Source: an uncultured Coriobacteriales bacterium (lineage in GTDB: Bacteria > Actinomycetota > Coriobacteriia > Coriobacteriales > UMGS124). From it: a stretch of DNA of 64,000 nt. The position numbers and the translations under genes are program-made. Positions 9,026 through 18,061 of this stretch are shown in pieces. The stretch covers positions 1-64,000 of the forward strand of contig CAKUAI010000010.1 of assembly GCA_934636245.1 (NCBI GenBank), written 5' to 3'. A model generated the notes under the pieces. That model ran no database searches, was not told the DNA's origin, and was given only the letters and a program-made list of their open reading frames with translations. The stretch's first letter is position 1; every line of letters begins with the position of its first letter.

Positions 9026-10375
9026 CTACCTTCCCTCCGTAAGAGAGCCCTGTGGGCAGCCGTCGGAGGAGGGGCATTCCCCGAAGATGAGCGCATGCTC
9101 ATCGCCAGGAAGAGCAGCGCGCGCCTGGTCGCGCAAGCTGTTCACACCGATAAAGAACTGGCGCATCATGACAACCATCAGATAGCGGCCACGCGGGGTG
9201 AGCGTAAGCACCTCGTCGTCGTCGCGATCGAAAGCCCCGTTCATCTTCATGAACGCATACTCGACAGGCAGGCCCTGCGCCACCGAGCATCCAAAGCGCT
9301 CATGCCAAGCGCGCTTGTCAATGGACAGGCCGAACAGGTTCATCATGAACCTGTAGCGCATCCAGTCGCGCTTGGGGAACTTCGTCTGCGCCAACGTGGA
9401 CAGGCCGCCTTGCGCAATGCGCTCGGAGTAGTCACGCAGGGAGAACGTGTTGATGTAGAGGCTACCGTCAAGATACGAGATGCCGCCCGATCCAATGGCG
9501 GGGTATTCCTCATAGTTCACGACGTACTCGTCGATCATCTGACCCTCTTCACGGCTGAACGTGTAGCAGCTCGAGGGACGGAACTCGGGGTTGTCTCCCC
9601 CGCAGAACCCGTCATAAATCTGATGGTAGAAACGCTCTTCGTTCTTGTAGTCGACGTGGCCCACCGTCTTCTCGATGCTGGCACGGCTCGCCGGAGACAC
9701 CATGAGCGGGTAGAACGTCGTCTGGTTGGCACCGCTCGCCTTGACCATCTCAATGTCATGGGCGACCATTTCAGGCGTCTGACCAGGGAAGTTGAAAATC
9801 ATGTCGACGTTGAGCGACTTAAAGAGCTTGGCATCGGCGACCGAACGGATACGCTCGAAAATCACCTGCGAGCTACCGTACTTGTTGTAGCGCGCCATAC
9901 GCTTGAGCATGTCGTCGTCGAAGCTCTGCACACCGACCGAGAGGCGCTGGACAAGGCTCGAGAGGTCTTCGAGGTAGCCGGGCACAAGGTGGTTGGGGTT
10001 CGTTTCGCTTGAGACGTCACGAATGGAGGGGAACAGTTCGCGAGCCAAACCGATGGTCTGCGCAAGCTGGTCCATCATGACCGTGGGAGTGCCGCCACCC
10101 ACATAGACTTCCTCAAACGTATAACCGCGGTCAGCCAGACGGCGCATTTCCTCGCGCATGGACTCGAAGTACTTGAGGGCACGGTCGCGCTCAAAAGGAA
10201 AGCGGTTAAACGAGCAGTAGGGGCAAAGCACCTCGCAGAACGGGACATGCATGTACAGCATGTAGTGCTGCTTGGGATTGGGGTCGGGCAGCGTCACGCC
10301 CGACGTAGGGTCGAGCTTGAAGTACTTGCCGCCCAGAAGGCTGACAACACTTGAAAGCATTTTCTCTGCGAGCAT
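9026..10375 (-). CDS. HemN/HemW-like radical SAM protein
   Basis: 449 residues. The radical SAM cluster is C-x3-C-x2-C (C47, C51, C54 in FCEVLCPYC), followed by VYVGGGTPT and the SAM-contact segment SSETNPNHL, as in coproporphyrinogen III dehydrogenase-like proteins. That superfamily includes true HemN, the heme chaperone HemW and class C radical SAM methyltransferases; the sequence alone does not decide between them. No other heme-synthesis gene is nearby, which argues against a classical HemN role. It begins 5 bases after the hypothetical membrane protein gene and runs into the methyltransferase gene with coupled translation. Confidence 0.8.
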   Translation of the reverse strand: MLAEKMLSSVVSLLGGKYFKLDPTSGVTLPDPNPKQHYMLYMHVPFCEVLCPYCSFNRFPFERDRALKYFESMREEMRRLADRGYTFEEVYVGGGTPTVMMDQLAQTIGLARELFPSIRDVSSETNPNHLVPGYLEDLSSLVQRLSVGVQSFDDDMLKRMARYNKYGSSQVIFERIRSVADAKLFKSLNVDMIFNFPGQTPEMVAHDIEMVKASGANQTTFYPLMVSPASRASIEKTVGHVDYKNEERFYHQIYDGFCGGDNPEFRPSSCYTFSREEGQMIDEYVVNYEEYPAIGSGGISYLDGSLYINTFSLRDYSERIAQGGLSTLAQTKFPKRDWMRYRFMMNLFGLSIDKRAWHERFGCSVAQGLPVEYAFMKMNGAFDRDDDEVLTLTPRGRYLMVVMMRQFFIGVNSLRDQARAALPGDEHALIFGECPSSDGCPQGSLTEGR

Positions 10376-10379
10376 GGCG

Positions 10380-11078
10380 TTACTCCTGCTCCCCCGCCAT
10401 CAGGCTGGCGGCGTCGGGGTCGTAGCCTTGAAGCGTGCAGGCGTAGGTACCGTCGACATCACGCTGCCACACGAAGCTGATGAGCGGCTCGGGGGCTTCA
10501 TCCTGAGAAGCGGCCTTTGCACCAGACTGGTCGGTGACGGGAGTCAGGGTGTTGGAGCACACGCTGTAGACAACCGTGTTGACCTCATCGTTCTCAAACA
10601 TCGCCATGGCAAGCGTGAACGCCTGGCTCTGCGAAGCGCTGACAAGCTGGGGAAGCGTGCGCGGAGAATCGTTCAGCACGACGACCGTTGCCGTCGCGCT
10701 CTGCGCATCGTAGGCGGACGACACCATGCTCGGGAACTTGACGATATCGCCAGCCCAACTCACACCAGAGGTCGCAGCCTTCTCAACACTGGCGGCATCG
10801 ACCTTCTTGTCGAAGGAAGCCACGCTCATAAGCTGGATGTTCTTGCAGGCAACCTGGGCAAAGAGGATTCCCACGACAAGGATGAACACCACGAAAACCA
10901 GCGCGCGGCCAATCACCTTCTCGACCGACATGCCCACGGGATCGTCGAGCGCAATGGGATCCAACGCGTCAACAGACGCGCGCTTCTCCTCAAGGCGCTC
11001 CATCTCCTCATCGGCCAGCGTGTAGCCGTGCGGGCGTTCAGTGGTCTGCTCGTTTTGAGCATTATTGGGCTCTGACAT
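10380..11078 (-). CDS. hypothetical single-pass membrane protein
   Basis: 232 residues with no family I recognise. The hydrophilic N-terminus (about 1-58, rich in Glu and Asp) should be cytoplasmic. One transmembrane helix follows (about 59-80, ALVFVVFILVVGILFAQVA). The C-terminal part (about 85-232) is a Ser/Ala/Val-rich extracytoplasmic domain with two cysteines. It is the first gene of a tight run (5-base gap to the radical SAM gene), with a candidate promoter at 11169-11198. That placement hints at a role accessory to the radical SAM/methyltransferase pair, but nothing in the protein itself shows it. Confidence 0.7.
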   Translation of the reverse strand: MSEPNNAQNEQTTERPHGYTLADEEMERLEEKRASVDALDPIALDDPVGMSVEKVIGRALVFVVFILVVGILFAQVACKNIQLMSVASFDKKVDAASVEKAATSGVSWAGDIVKFPSMVSSAYDAQSATATVVVLNDSPRTLPQLVSASQSQAFTLAMAMFENDEVNTVVYSVCSNTLTPVTDQSGAKAASQDEAPEPLISFVWQRDVDGTYACTLQGYDPDAASLMAGEQE

Positions 11079-11168
11079 ACGGTCAACTTTCTATGTTGTC
11101 GCGAAGTCGACGGACAATGAAACAACTTTGGAACCACCGAGGCGATTCCAGGCCATGCTATACGTGCA

Positions 11169-11198
11169 ACTATAAAGCAGCTGATGAGGTTTTACCAA
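11169..11198 (-). promoter_or_regulatory. candidate promoter of the radical SAM operon
   Basis: On the minus strand TTGGTA (11193-11198) and TATAGT (11169-11174) are 18 bases apart, about 90 bases upstream of the hypothetical membrane protein start. The -35 match is moderate. Confidence 0.35.
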
Positions 11199-11226
11199 CG
11201 CCGAGCGGTCTCTTCGCACAATGGCA

Positions 11227-12972
11227 CTATTCGAACTGCATACGGTAATAGCGCTCGTACGTACCTCCCTGCTTCATAAGCTCATCATGCGTGCCGACTT
11301 GCTGCACGCGCCCGTCCTCGATGACGGCAATGGCATGGGCGTGCCGGATAGTAGAGAGCCGGTGCGCAATGATGAGAACAGTGCGGCCGCGCGAAAGAGC
11401 GGCGAGGCTTTCCTGAACAAGCGACTCACTTTCGTTGTCCAAAGCGCTCGTCGCCTCGTCAAGCACGATGATGGAAGGGTCTTTCAAGAAAACGCGGGCT
11501 ATGGCGACACGCTGCTTCTGTCCACCCGACAGACGAGCGCCGCGCTCACCGACGAGCGTGTCATACCCTTGGGGCAGGCCGGTAATGAAGTCGTGGATGT
11601 TGGCCTTCTTGGCTGCCTCGACAATGCGTTCCCTGCTTGCCAAAAAGTCACCGTAGGCAATGTTTTCGGCGATGGTCGCATCAAACAGGTAGACATCTTG
11701 CTGCACGAAACCGACGGCTCGTCGCAAACTTGCCAAGCTTACCTGTCTCACGTCGACGCCGTCGATGCACACGCTGCCCTCGTCGACGTCGTAGAAACGC
11801 GGAAGCAGCGAGCAGGTGGTCGTCTTGCCTCCGCCCGAAGGCCCAACAAGCGCAACAGTCTGTCCTGCCTCGACATGCAAGGTAAGACCCCTGAGGGCAG
11901 GGGCATCCTCACCATAGGAGAAATGAACGTCGTTGAAGTCGACACGGCCACAGACAACCTCGAGATCGGAAGCGCCCGTCTGCTCGCGCACGTCGAGGGG
12001 GCAGTCCACTATCTCGCAGAAACGCTTGAATCCAGCGGCAGCCTTTTGGAAGACCTCGGTGAAGTTGACGAGCGTCTCGATGGGTGTGGCAAGAATGCCA
12101 ATGTAGAGAGCGAATATCGCAAGGTCAGCAGCAGAAATCTCCCCGAGTGCAACCCGGTAACCGCCGAACACGATGACAACCGTGTACAACATGCCCGAAA
12201 GCGTCGAGCTCATGGCATTGAAGAATCCCATGGCCTTGTATGTGGCGGTCTTCGACGAAAGGTAAGCATTGTTGGACATGGCAAAACGAGAGCGCTCGTG
12301 ATCCTCAGCAACGAACGCCTTGACGGTGCGCACACCCTGCAAGGTATCTTCCAGCTGTGAGTTCACGGCAGAAATTTTCACGCGGTTGTCGCGAAACGTC
12401 GCTTTGAGCTGCTTGTTCTCAACGATGAGATACCCGACAGCCACGGCGCACACAACAAAGACCGCCAGGGCAAGCGCAAGGTCAATGGTGGACAGGATGA
12501 CAAGCATGCCGACGATCTCGATAACGGAGATGACGATGTTCTCCGGGCCGTGGTGCGCCGCCTCGGAAATGTCGAACAGGTCATTCGTGACGCGGCTCAT
12601 AAGGTCGCCGGTCTTGGCTTTGTCATACCACGCAAATGAAAAGCGCTCGTAGGCGTCGAACAGGTCCTGACGCATGCGCGTCTCCATGCGGACGCCCATG
12701 ATGTGGCCCCAAGCTCCCACAAAATAACGGCATCCAAAGCGAACCAGGTACATGGCGGCCAAACACGCCAGCAGAGTTCCCAGTGCGGAGAGGATTTCTT
12801 CCGCACCGCTCGCGAACAGGCCCGAACTCAGCGAGCGCAGAATCTGAGGGAAGGCAAGGTCGATGCCGGCGACGATGAGGGCACACGCCATATCTGCCCA
12901 AAAGAGCCCGCCTTGTCCCTTGTAATACGAGACAAAGCGGGCGAAAGTTCCAGGTTGGGATGAGTGTTTCAT
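11227..12972 (-). CDS. ABC transporter, fused permease and ATPase (exporter type)
   Basis: 581-residue half-transporter of the MsbA/LmrA type. Residues about 1-320 form six transmembrane helices; the nucleotide-binding domain follows with Walker A GPSGGGKTT, Q-loop (FVQQDVYLF), signature LSGGQ, Walker B IIVLDEATSALD and H-loop IIAHRLST. It should work as a homodimer exporting lipids, drugs or peptides. The ATG at 12972 was chosen because upstream sequence in the same frame overlaps the NUDIX gene; GGAGG is present but 12 bases away, so initiation may depend on coupling to the NUDIX gene whose stop lies 7 bases before. Confidence 0.88.
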   Translation of the reverse strand: MKHSSQPGTFARFVSYYKGQGGLFWADMACALIVAGIDLAFPQILRSLSSGLFASGAEEILSALGTLLACLAAMYLVRFGCRYFVGAWGHIMGVRMETRMRQDLFDAYERFSFAWYDKAKTGDLMSRVTNDLFDISEAAHHGPENIVISVIEIVGMLVILSTIDLALALAVFVVCAVAVGYLIVENKQLKATFRDNRVKISAVNSQLEDTLQGVRTVKAFVAEDHERSRFAMSNNAYLSSKTATYKAMGFFNAMSSTLSGMLYTVVIVFGGYRVALGEISAADLAIFALYIGILATPIETLVNFTEVFQKAAAGFKRFCEIVDCPLDVREQTGASDLEVVCGRVDFNDVHFSYGEDAPALRGLTLHVEAGQTVALVGPSGGGKTTTCSLLPRFYDVDEGSVCIDGVDVRQVSLASLRRAVGFVQQDVYLFDATIAENIAYGDFLASRERIVEAAKKANIHDFITGLPQGYDTLVGERGARLSGGQKQRVAIARVFLKDPSIIVLDEATSALDNESESLVQESLAALSRGRTVLIIAHRLSTIRHAHAIAVIEDGRVQQVGTHDELMKQGGTYERYYRMQFE

Positions 12973-12979
12973 AAGGGCG

Positions 12980-13708
12980 CTAAGCCTCCATGCGGCGCGA
13001 AATCGCCTCGCAGAGAAGAATCCCGACCACCGTCTTGGCGTCGATGACCTTGCCGTCGAGGACCCGGTCGACCATCTCGTTGAGATCGACGAGATCGACG
13101 TTGATGAACTCGTCATCGTCGGGCGAAGCGCCCACAAACGAAAGGCCCATGGCCATGTAGAGGTGCAGCAACTCGTCGGAATACCCCGGGGCCGGCGCAA
13201 TGGGTCCAAGATAGGCCATGCGTTCGGCCAAATAGCCGGTTTCCTCCATCAACTCGCGCGCGGCGGCCGTGGCGGGGTCTTCGCCGGGTTCCATCTTGCC
13301 TGCAGGAATCTCGACCGTAACCTGCTCAAGGGGCGTGCGGTACTGATGGACAAGCACGATTTTGCCGTCGTCGGTCAGGGCGATGACGGCCACGGCACCA
13401 GGATGACGCACGATGTCGCGGTGTCCCAAGGAACCGTTGGGTAGGCGAACCGTGGTGTCTTCCACCGAGAGGTAGTCGCCGCGCCAGACCATACGAGAAT
13501 CAAGGATGGTCTCAGTGAGACCATCCTGTGGCAAAGAGTCGTCCTCGACGGGCGGCTGGGGCGCCTTCGCCTTGTTGCGAGCACGCCGCGAACGGATGAA
13601 GTCATCGTCAAAAACCGGCGTGACATCACAGACAGACGCATCGTCTACAAGCGATGCGTCACTATCCCCTGCAAGCGATGCGAGCGCATCCCCGTCGAAG
13701 TCCTCCAT
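12980..13708 (-). CDS. NUDIX hydrolase, ADP-ribose pyrophosphatase-like
   Basis: 242 residues. The NUDIX box is complete, starting GKMEPGEDPATAAARELM and continuing EETGY, giving the magnesium-binding helix. The C-terminal half (VHQYRTPLEQVTVEIPAG before the box, GYSDELLHLY after it) resembles ADP-ribose pyrophosphatases, which cleave ADP-ribose to AMP and ribose 5-phosphate. An acidic N-terminal extension of about 65 residues precedes the NUDIX domain and looks disordered. The gene lies 5 bases after purD and 7 before the ABC transporter start, so it is probably translated from the purA-purD transcript. Confidence 0.88.
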   Translation of the reverse strand: MEDFDGDALASLAGDSDASLVDDASVCDVTPVFDDDFIRSRRARNKAKAPQPPVEDDSLPQDGLTETILDSRMVWRGDYLSVEDTTVRLPNGSLGHRDIVRHPGAVAVIALTDDGKIVLVHQYRTPLEQVTVEIPAGKMEPGEDPATAAARELMEETGYLAERMAYLGPIAPAPGYSDELLHLYMAMGLSFVGASPDDDEFINVDLVDLNEMVDRVLDGKVIDAKTVVGILLCEAISRRMEA

Positions 13709-13713
13709 ATACC

Positions 13714-15012
13714 TTAATCCTCCCAGGCGCTGCGGCCGCGAAGAGCACGGGCGCCGATGTCGCGACGCAGCGTCTTGCCTTCAAACTCGATAAGGTCGCA
13801 GCCCTCGTAAGCGCGCTCGCGAGCCTGTGCGAACGTGGTGCCAAGAGCCGTGACATTGAGAACGCGACCACCGGAAGTGCGCAGAACACCCTGCTCATCG
13901 AGGGTCGTACCAGCGTGGTAGACCGTAACGCCAGGAAGAGCCTCGGCACGCTCGATGCCCGAAATCTCGATGCCCTTGGGATAGGAACCGGGATAGCCGG
14001 CACTTGCAAGGACGACGCTGACCGCCCACTCGTCGCGCCATGCAAGCTCGATCTCGCTAAGGCGACCTTGGGCCACGGCGAGCATGACCTCGACAAGATC
14101 GGTCTTGAGACGAGGCAGGATGACCTGCGTCTCGGGATCGCCGAAACGAGCGTTGAACTCAAGCACCTTGGGGCCCTCGGGCGTGAGCATGAATCCACCG
14201 TACAGCACACCGCGGTACTCGATGCCGTCAGCGACAAGACCGTCTGCCGCCGTCTGCATTGCCGCAGCCATAGTGGCATATTCCTCGTCAGTGACGATGG
14301 GCACAGGCGAGTAGACGCCCATGCCGCCCGTGTTGGGACCCAGGTCGCCCTCAAGGGCACGCTTGTGATCCTGTGCAGTAGCCATGAGACGCACGGTGGA
14401 GCCGTCAACGAAAGCGAGCAGCGAGCACTCGGGACCCGTCAGGCCCTCTTCGATGACGACGGTGGAACCGGCTTCACCGAAGTGACCCGAGAAGCAATCA
14501 CGCACGGCCCCAAGAGCCTCCTGCTCGCTGGTGGCGACGACGACGCCCTTGCCAGCGGCAAGGCCGTCGGCCTTCACCACGAGAACCTTCACGCCAGCAG
14601 CGAAGCGCAGCGAGACGTACGCTTCAGCGCCGGCCTGCTCGGTAAAGCTGCGATACGCAGCAGTGGGAATGCCATGGCGCTCCATGAACTCCTTGGCGAA
14701 GCGCTTGGACCCCTCCATCTGGGCACCCTGGGCACCCGGGCCAAAGGCGGGGATGCCCTTGGCGCGCACCGCATCGGCAACGCCGGCCACAAGCGGGGCC
14801 TCGGGACCGATTACCACAAGCCCCACGCCATGCTCGGCGGCATAATCGGCCACTGCGGCGGGGTCGTTGATGTCAAGCTTGATGTTCGTCGCAATAGCAG
14901 CCGTTCCACCGTTGCCGGGAGCAACGTAGAGTGCATCGCACAGCGGCGAAGCCTTGAGTGCGACCGCAATGGCGTGCTCGCGACCGCCCGAACCCAGAAG
15001 CAGGATATCCAT
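13714..15012 (-). CDS. purD: phosphoribosylamine-glycine ligase PurD
   Basis: 432 residues, normal for PurD (GAR synthetase). N-terminal LLLGSGGREHAIA, ATP-grasp segments LVVKADGLAAGKGVVVA and IEEGLTGPECSLLAFVDG, TGGMGVYSPVP and FNARFGDPETQ are all present. The enzyme joins glycine to phosphoribosylamine, step two of purine synthesis. The ATG at 15012 (MDILLLGS) is preceded by GAGGGGA; an upstream in-frame TTG is less likely. It lies 48 bases downstream of purA. Confidence 0.96.
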   Translation of the reverse strand: MDILLLGSGGREHAIAVALKASPLCDALYVAPGNGGTAAIATNIKLDINDPAAVADYAAEHGVGLVVIGPEAPLVAGVADAVRAKGIPAFGPGAQGAQMEGSKRFAKEFMERHGIPTAAYRSFTEQAGAEAYVSLRFAAGVKVLVVKADGLAAGKGVVVATSEQEALGAVRDCFSGHFGEAGSTVVIEEGLTGPECSLLAFVDGSTVRLMATAQDHKRALEGDLGPNTGGMGVYSPVPIVTDEEYATMAAAMQTAADGLVADGIEYRGVLYGGFMLTPEGPKVLEFNARFGDPETQVILPRLKTDLVEVMLAVAQGRLSEIELAWRDEWAVSVVLASAGYPGSYPKGIEISGIERAEALPGVTVYHAGTTLDEQGVLRTSGGRVLNVTALGTTFAQARERAYEGCDLIEFEGKTLRRDIGARALRGRSAWED

Positions 15013-15060
15013 GGTGTCGTGTCCCCTCAATCTCTTTGACAGTCCCGTACCCGCAGGTCT

Positions 15061-16344
15061 TTACCAATACCTCATGATGGTCTGCTCGCGCGAAGGACCA
15101 ACGGCCACGATGGAAACGCGGACACCCGCGAGCTCCTCGATAAAGGCGATGTAGTCCTTGGCAGCCTGGGGCAGCTCATCGAACGTACGGCAACCGGAAA
15201 TGTCGCAGTTCCAACCCTTGACCTCTTCGTAGATGGGCTTGGCATGATGGAAGAGGGTCTGGTTCTGCGGGGCAGTGCGAAGGATCTGGCCGTCGCAGTC
15301 ATAGGCGACGCAGACCTTGATGGTGTCGAAGGCCGAGAGAACGTCGAGCTTGGTGATGGCGAGATCGGTCAGACCGTTCACGCGGGCGGCATAGGCGATG
15401 GTTACCGCGTCATACCAACCGCAGCGACGCTTGCGACCCGTCGTGACACCGTACTCGCCGCCAATCTGGCACAGCTTGTCTCCGCACTCGTCGTCCTCGG
15501 GAATCTCGGTGGGGAAGGGGCCCGAGCCAACGCGGGTGATGTAGGCCTTCGCAATGCCGAGCACGCGGTCGACATACTTCATGCCCACGCCAGAGCCCGT
15601 GACGGAGCCGCCGGCCGAGCAGTTCGACGAGGTGACGAAGGGGTACGTGCCGAAGTCGATGTCGAGCATCGTGGCCTGAGCGCCCTCGAACAGGACCTTC
15701 TTGCCGGCCTCGAGCTCGTCGTTGAGCATGATGGAGGTTTCGGCGATGTGCGGGGCAAGCCTCTCAGCGTAAGGAAGGTACTCGTCGCAGATTTGGTCGA
15801 CGGTATAGGTGGGCAGACCGTACACCTTGGAGAGAATATCGTTCTTCTCAGGCAGGGCAGCGGCGACCTTCTCGCGGAAGATGCCCGGATCGAGCATGTC
15901 CTGCATGCGCAGGCCCATGCGCGAAGCCTTGTCCTGATAGGCCGGGCCGATGCCGCGGCGCGTGGTGCCGATCAAGTTCATGCCCAGGCGACGCTCGGAA
16001 GCGCCGTCGAGGTCACGGTGGTACGGCATGATGATGTGGGCGTTGCTCGAGATCGTAAGGCGCTCGCAGCTGATGTCTTCCTGCGCCAGCGTGTCAATCT
16101 CACCCAGGAGCACCTTGGGATCCACGACGCAGCCATTGCCGATGACAGGGGTCACGTTTTCGTACATGACACCCGAGGGAATGAGGTGCAGCGCCAGATG
16201 GTGCTTGGGCGTGATGACCGTGTGGCCGGCGTTGTTGCCGCCCTGGAAGCGCACCACGTAATCATAGTCGCTGGAGAGAAGGTCGGTGATCTTACCCTTG
16301 CCTTCATCGCCCCATTGAGAACCGACAAGAACAGTTGCGGGCAT
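15061..16344 (-). CDS. purA: adenylosuccinate synthetase PurA
   Basis: 427 residues, the usual length. The N-terminal VLVGSQWGDEGKGK holds the catalytic Asp and GTP-binding loop; GNNAGHT, the IMP-site segment TTRRGIGPAYQDKASR and KLDVLSAF follow. It makes adenylosuccinate from IMP and aspartate using GTP, leading to AMP with PurB (also in this window). The ATG at 16344 starts MPATVLVGSQ, matching family N-termini; the ribosome-binding site (AAAAGAG) is weak. It stands about 150 bases downstream of dnaB and immediately upstream of purD. Confidence 0.97.
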   Translation of the reverse strand: MPATVLVGSQWGDEGKGKITDLLSSDYDYVVRFQGGNNAGHTVITPKHHLALHLIPSGVMYENVTPVIGNGCVVDPKVLLGEIDTLAQEDISCERLTISSNAHIIMPYHRDLDGASERRLGMNLIGTTRRGIGPAYQDKASRMGLRMQDMLDPGIFREKVAAALPEKNDILSKVYGLPTYTVDQICDEYLPYAERLAPHIAETSIMLNDELEAGKKVLFEGAQATMLDIDFGTYPFVTSSNCSAGGSVTGSGVGMKYVDRVLGIAKAYITRVGSGPFPTEIPEDDECGDKLCQIGGEYGVTTGRKRRCGWYDAVTIAYAARVNGLTDLAITKLDVLSAFDTIKVCVAYDCDGQILRTAPQNQTLFHHAKPIYEEVKGWNCDISGCRTFDELPQAAKDYIAFIEELAGVRVSIVAVGPSREQTIMRYW

Positions 16345-16494
16345 GGTTGCTCTTTTCGCATCAAGGCCGGGCACATGCGCGCCTCGGCCGACATACAGAC
16401 GAAAAGATTATAACCGCGCGAGCGCTCCAACAATGGGCAGGGCGCGCGTCGGCGCAATCTATGCGCAAGCTCAATACCGCTTGCCCACGTTAGG

Positions 16495-17877
16495 TTACCC
16501 CTCGTGGAGGGCCAGGTTGCGAAACGCGGTACGGTCGGCGATGAACGCAAGCGGCACCGTCACGCCCGAACGGCCTGCACGGTTCTTTGCGACGATGACG
16601 TTGGCAGTGCCCAGAGGCGGCCTTTCATGACGCTCGTCGGCCGCCTCTTCCTCGGAGAGAGAACGGTCGAGGAACATGACCGTGTCGGCGTCCTGCTCGA
16701 TTGCGCCGGACTCACGCAGGTCGGCCAGGACCGGGCGCTTGTCGGGGCGCTTGTCGACCTCACGGTTGAGCTGCGACAGGGCAATGACGGGAACCTTGAG
16801 GTCTTTGGCCAGAACCTTGAGGGCACGGGAAATCTCACCCACGGCGGTAGACATGGAGTCGTTCTTGTTGCGGCCGACAGGCTCGATGAGCTGCAGGTAG
16901 TCGACGATGATGAGACCGTGGTCTTTACCGTGCAGCAAACGGCGCGCTTTGGTGCGAATCTCGATGACGTTGGTACCAGCCGTGTCGTCGATGGTCATGT
17001 CGATGTTGTTGAGGCGCTCGGACGCCTCGAAGATGGCCGGCCACATCTCGTCGGGGACGTTACCGGAACGCACGTCCTCGTTTGAGACGGCGGCCTCCGA
17101 ACAGATGAGACGCGTCGCAATCTCAGAACCGCTCATCTCGAGCGAGAAGAAGAGCACGCTGACGCCCGCTTTGGCCGCGTTGAGGGCAAGTGAAAGGGCA
17201 AACGAGGTCTTACCGACACCGGGTCGGGCACCCACGACGTTGAGCGAGCCGGGTCGCATACCCATCAACACCTTGTCGAGCAGGTCGAAGCCCGTTGTGA
17301 CACCGGCGGTGTGACCGCGGTTGAGCGCGATTTCCTCGATCTCGGCGTAGGCTTCTTGCACGAAGTCGCCCAAAGGACGGGCATTCGAAGACACCTGCTT
17401 GTCGGTGACCGTGAGAAGAAGCTCTTCGGACTGACGCACAATGTCTTCGATGTCATCGGGGGGCGCGTCAAACGCAAGTGCCGTGATGGAGGTCGAGGCG
17501 GCAATAAGCCTGCGCAGAATGGCGTCGCGCTTGACGATGTCGGCATGATGGCGCCAGTTGACCAAGGCAAAGGAGTTGTTGGCGAGGTCGACAATGAACG
17601 CAGGGCCTCCCACTCGGGCAAGATCACCCGATGCAGAAAGGTACTCGGTAAGAGAGACTTGGTCAATGGGGATGTCGCGGCGATGCAGCTCGAGAATGGC
17701 AGCAAAAACCGTGCGGTTTGAAGGACGATAGAAGTCGTCGACCTGAAGCTTAAATGCCAGCTCCGGGGTAACTTCAGCCGACAGAATCGCAGCAGCAAGG
17801 ACAGCAGCCTCAGCTTCGGGACTTTGCGGGAGCGGGTTTCCACCTGTAAGGCGCGGATCGTTCTCGTTGATATCCAT
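16495..17877 (-). CDS. dnaB: replicative DNA helicase DnaB
   Basis: 460 residues. An N-terminal DnaB domain (beginning LPQSPEAEAAVLAAAI) packs as a collar; the RecA-like C-terminal motor has Walker A GARPGVGKTSFAL, Walker B LIIVDYLQL, SQLNREVDKR and DLRESGAIEQDAD. It forms the hexameric fork helicase. The ATG at 17877 has GGAGGAG 8 bases upstream; longer in-frame forms would run into the upstream hairpin region. No DnaC-type loader is seen; a DciA-family protein encoded at 35086-35580 is the probable loader. Placement after rplI matches the common rplI-dnaB order, but a terminator at 18000-18034 lies between, so dnaB likely has its own promoter. Confidence 0.96.
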   Translation of the reverse strand: MDINENDPRLTGGNPLPQSPEAEAAVLAAAILSAEVTPELAFKLQVDDFYRPSNRTVFAAILELHRRDIPIDQVSLTEYLSASGDLARVGGPAFIVDLANNSFALVNWRHHADIVKRDAILRRLIAASTSITALAFDAPPDDIEDIVRQSEELLLTVTDKQVSSNARPLGDFVQEAYAEIEEIALNRGHTAGVTTGFDLLDKVLMGMRPGSLNVVGARPGVGKTSFALSLALNAAKAGVSVLFFSLEMSGSEIATRLICSEAAVSNEDVRSGNVPDEMWPAIFEASERLNNIDMTIDDTAGTNVIEIRTKARRLLHGKDHGLIIVDYLQLIEPVGRNKNDSMSTAVGEISRALKVLAKDLKVPVIALSQLNREVDKRPDKRPVLADLRESGAIEQDADTVMFLDRSLSEEEAADERHERPPLGTANVIVAKNRAGRSGVTVPLAFIADRTAFRNLALHEG

Positions 17878-17963
17878 CGAAGCAGCTCCTCCAAACTGTT
17901 CGTCGTGCCACATCGTATGCCAGCGACACATACCGCGTGCGAACACCTGATTGTAATCGCGAA

Positions 17964-17988
17964 ACAGAGAGCTGGGACCCCTCTCTGT
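17964..17988 (-). promoter_or_regulatory. hairpin in the dnaB leader region
   Basis: Perfect 8-bp inverted repeat ACAGAGAG / CTCTCTGT with a 9-base loop, about 90 bases upstream of the dnaB start. No T-tract follows on either strand, so it is not a terminator; it could be a leader structure or a protein site. Confidence 0.4.
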
Positions 17989-17999
17989 GTACGCGCATG

Positions 18000-18034
18000 A
18001 AAAAAGGGACACCGACACGTCGGCGTCCCTTTTT
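18000..18034 (-). terminator. bidirectional terminator after rplI
   Basis: AAAAAGGGAC and GTCCCTTTTT flank the inner repeat CCGAC / GTCGG, giving a long stem with U-tracts in both directions. It lies just past the rplI stop on the minus strand. Confidence 0.9.
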
Positions 18035-18061
18035 AAAAGCTATGCACAAGGCAGAGCCGAT

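Noticed and set aside
9026..10375. Naming the radical SAM protein HemN or HemW
   Set aside because: The C-x3-C-x2-C motif is shared by several families and no heme pathway gene is adjacent.
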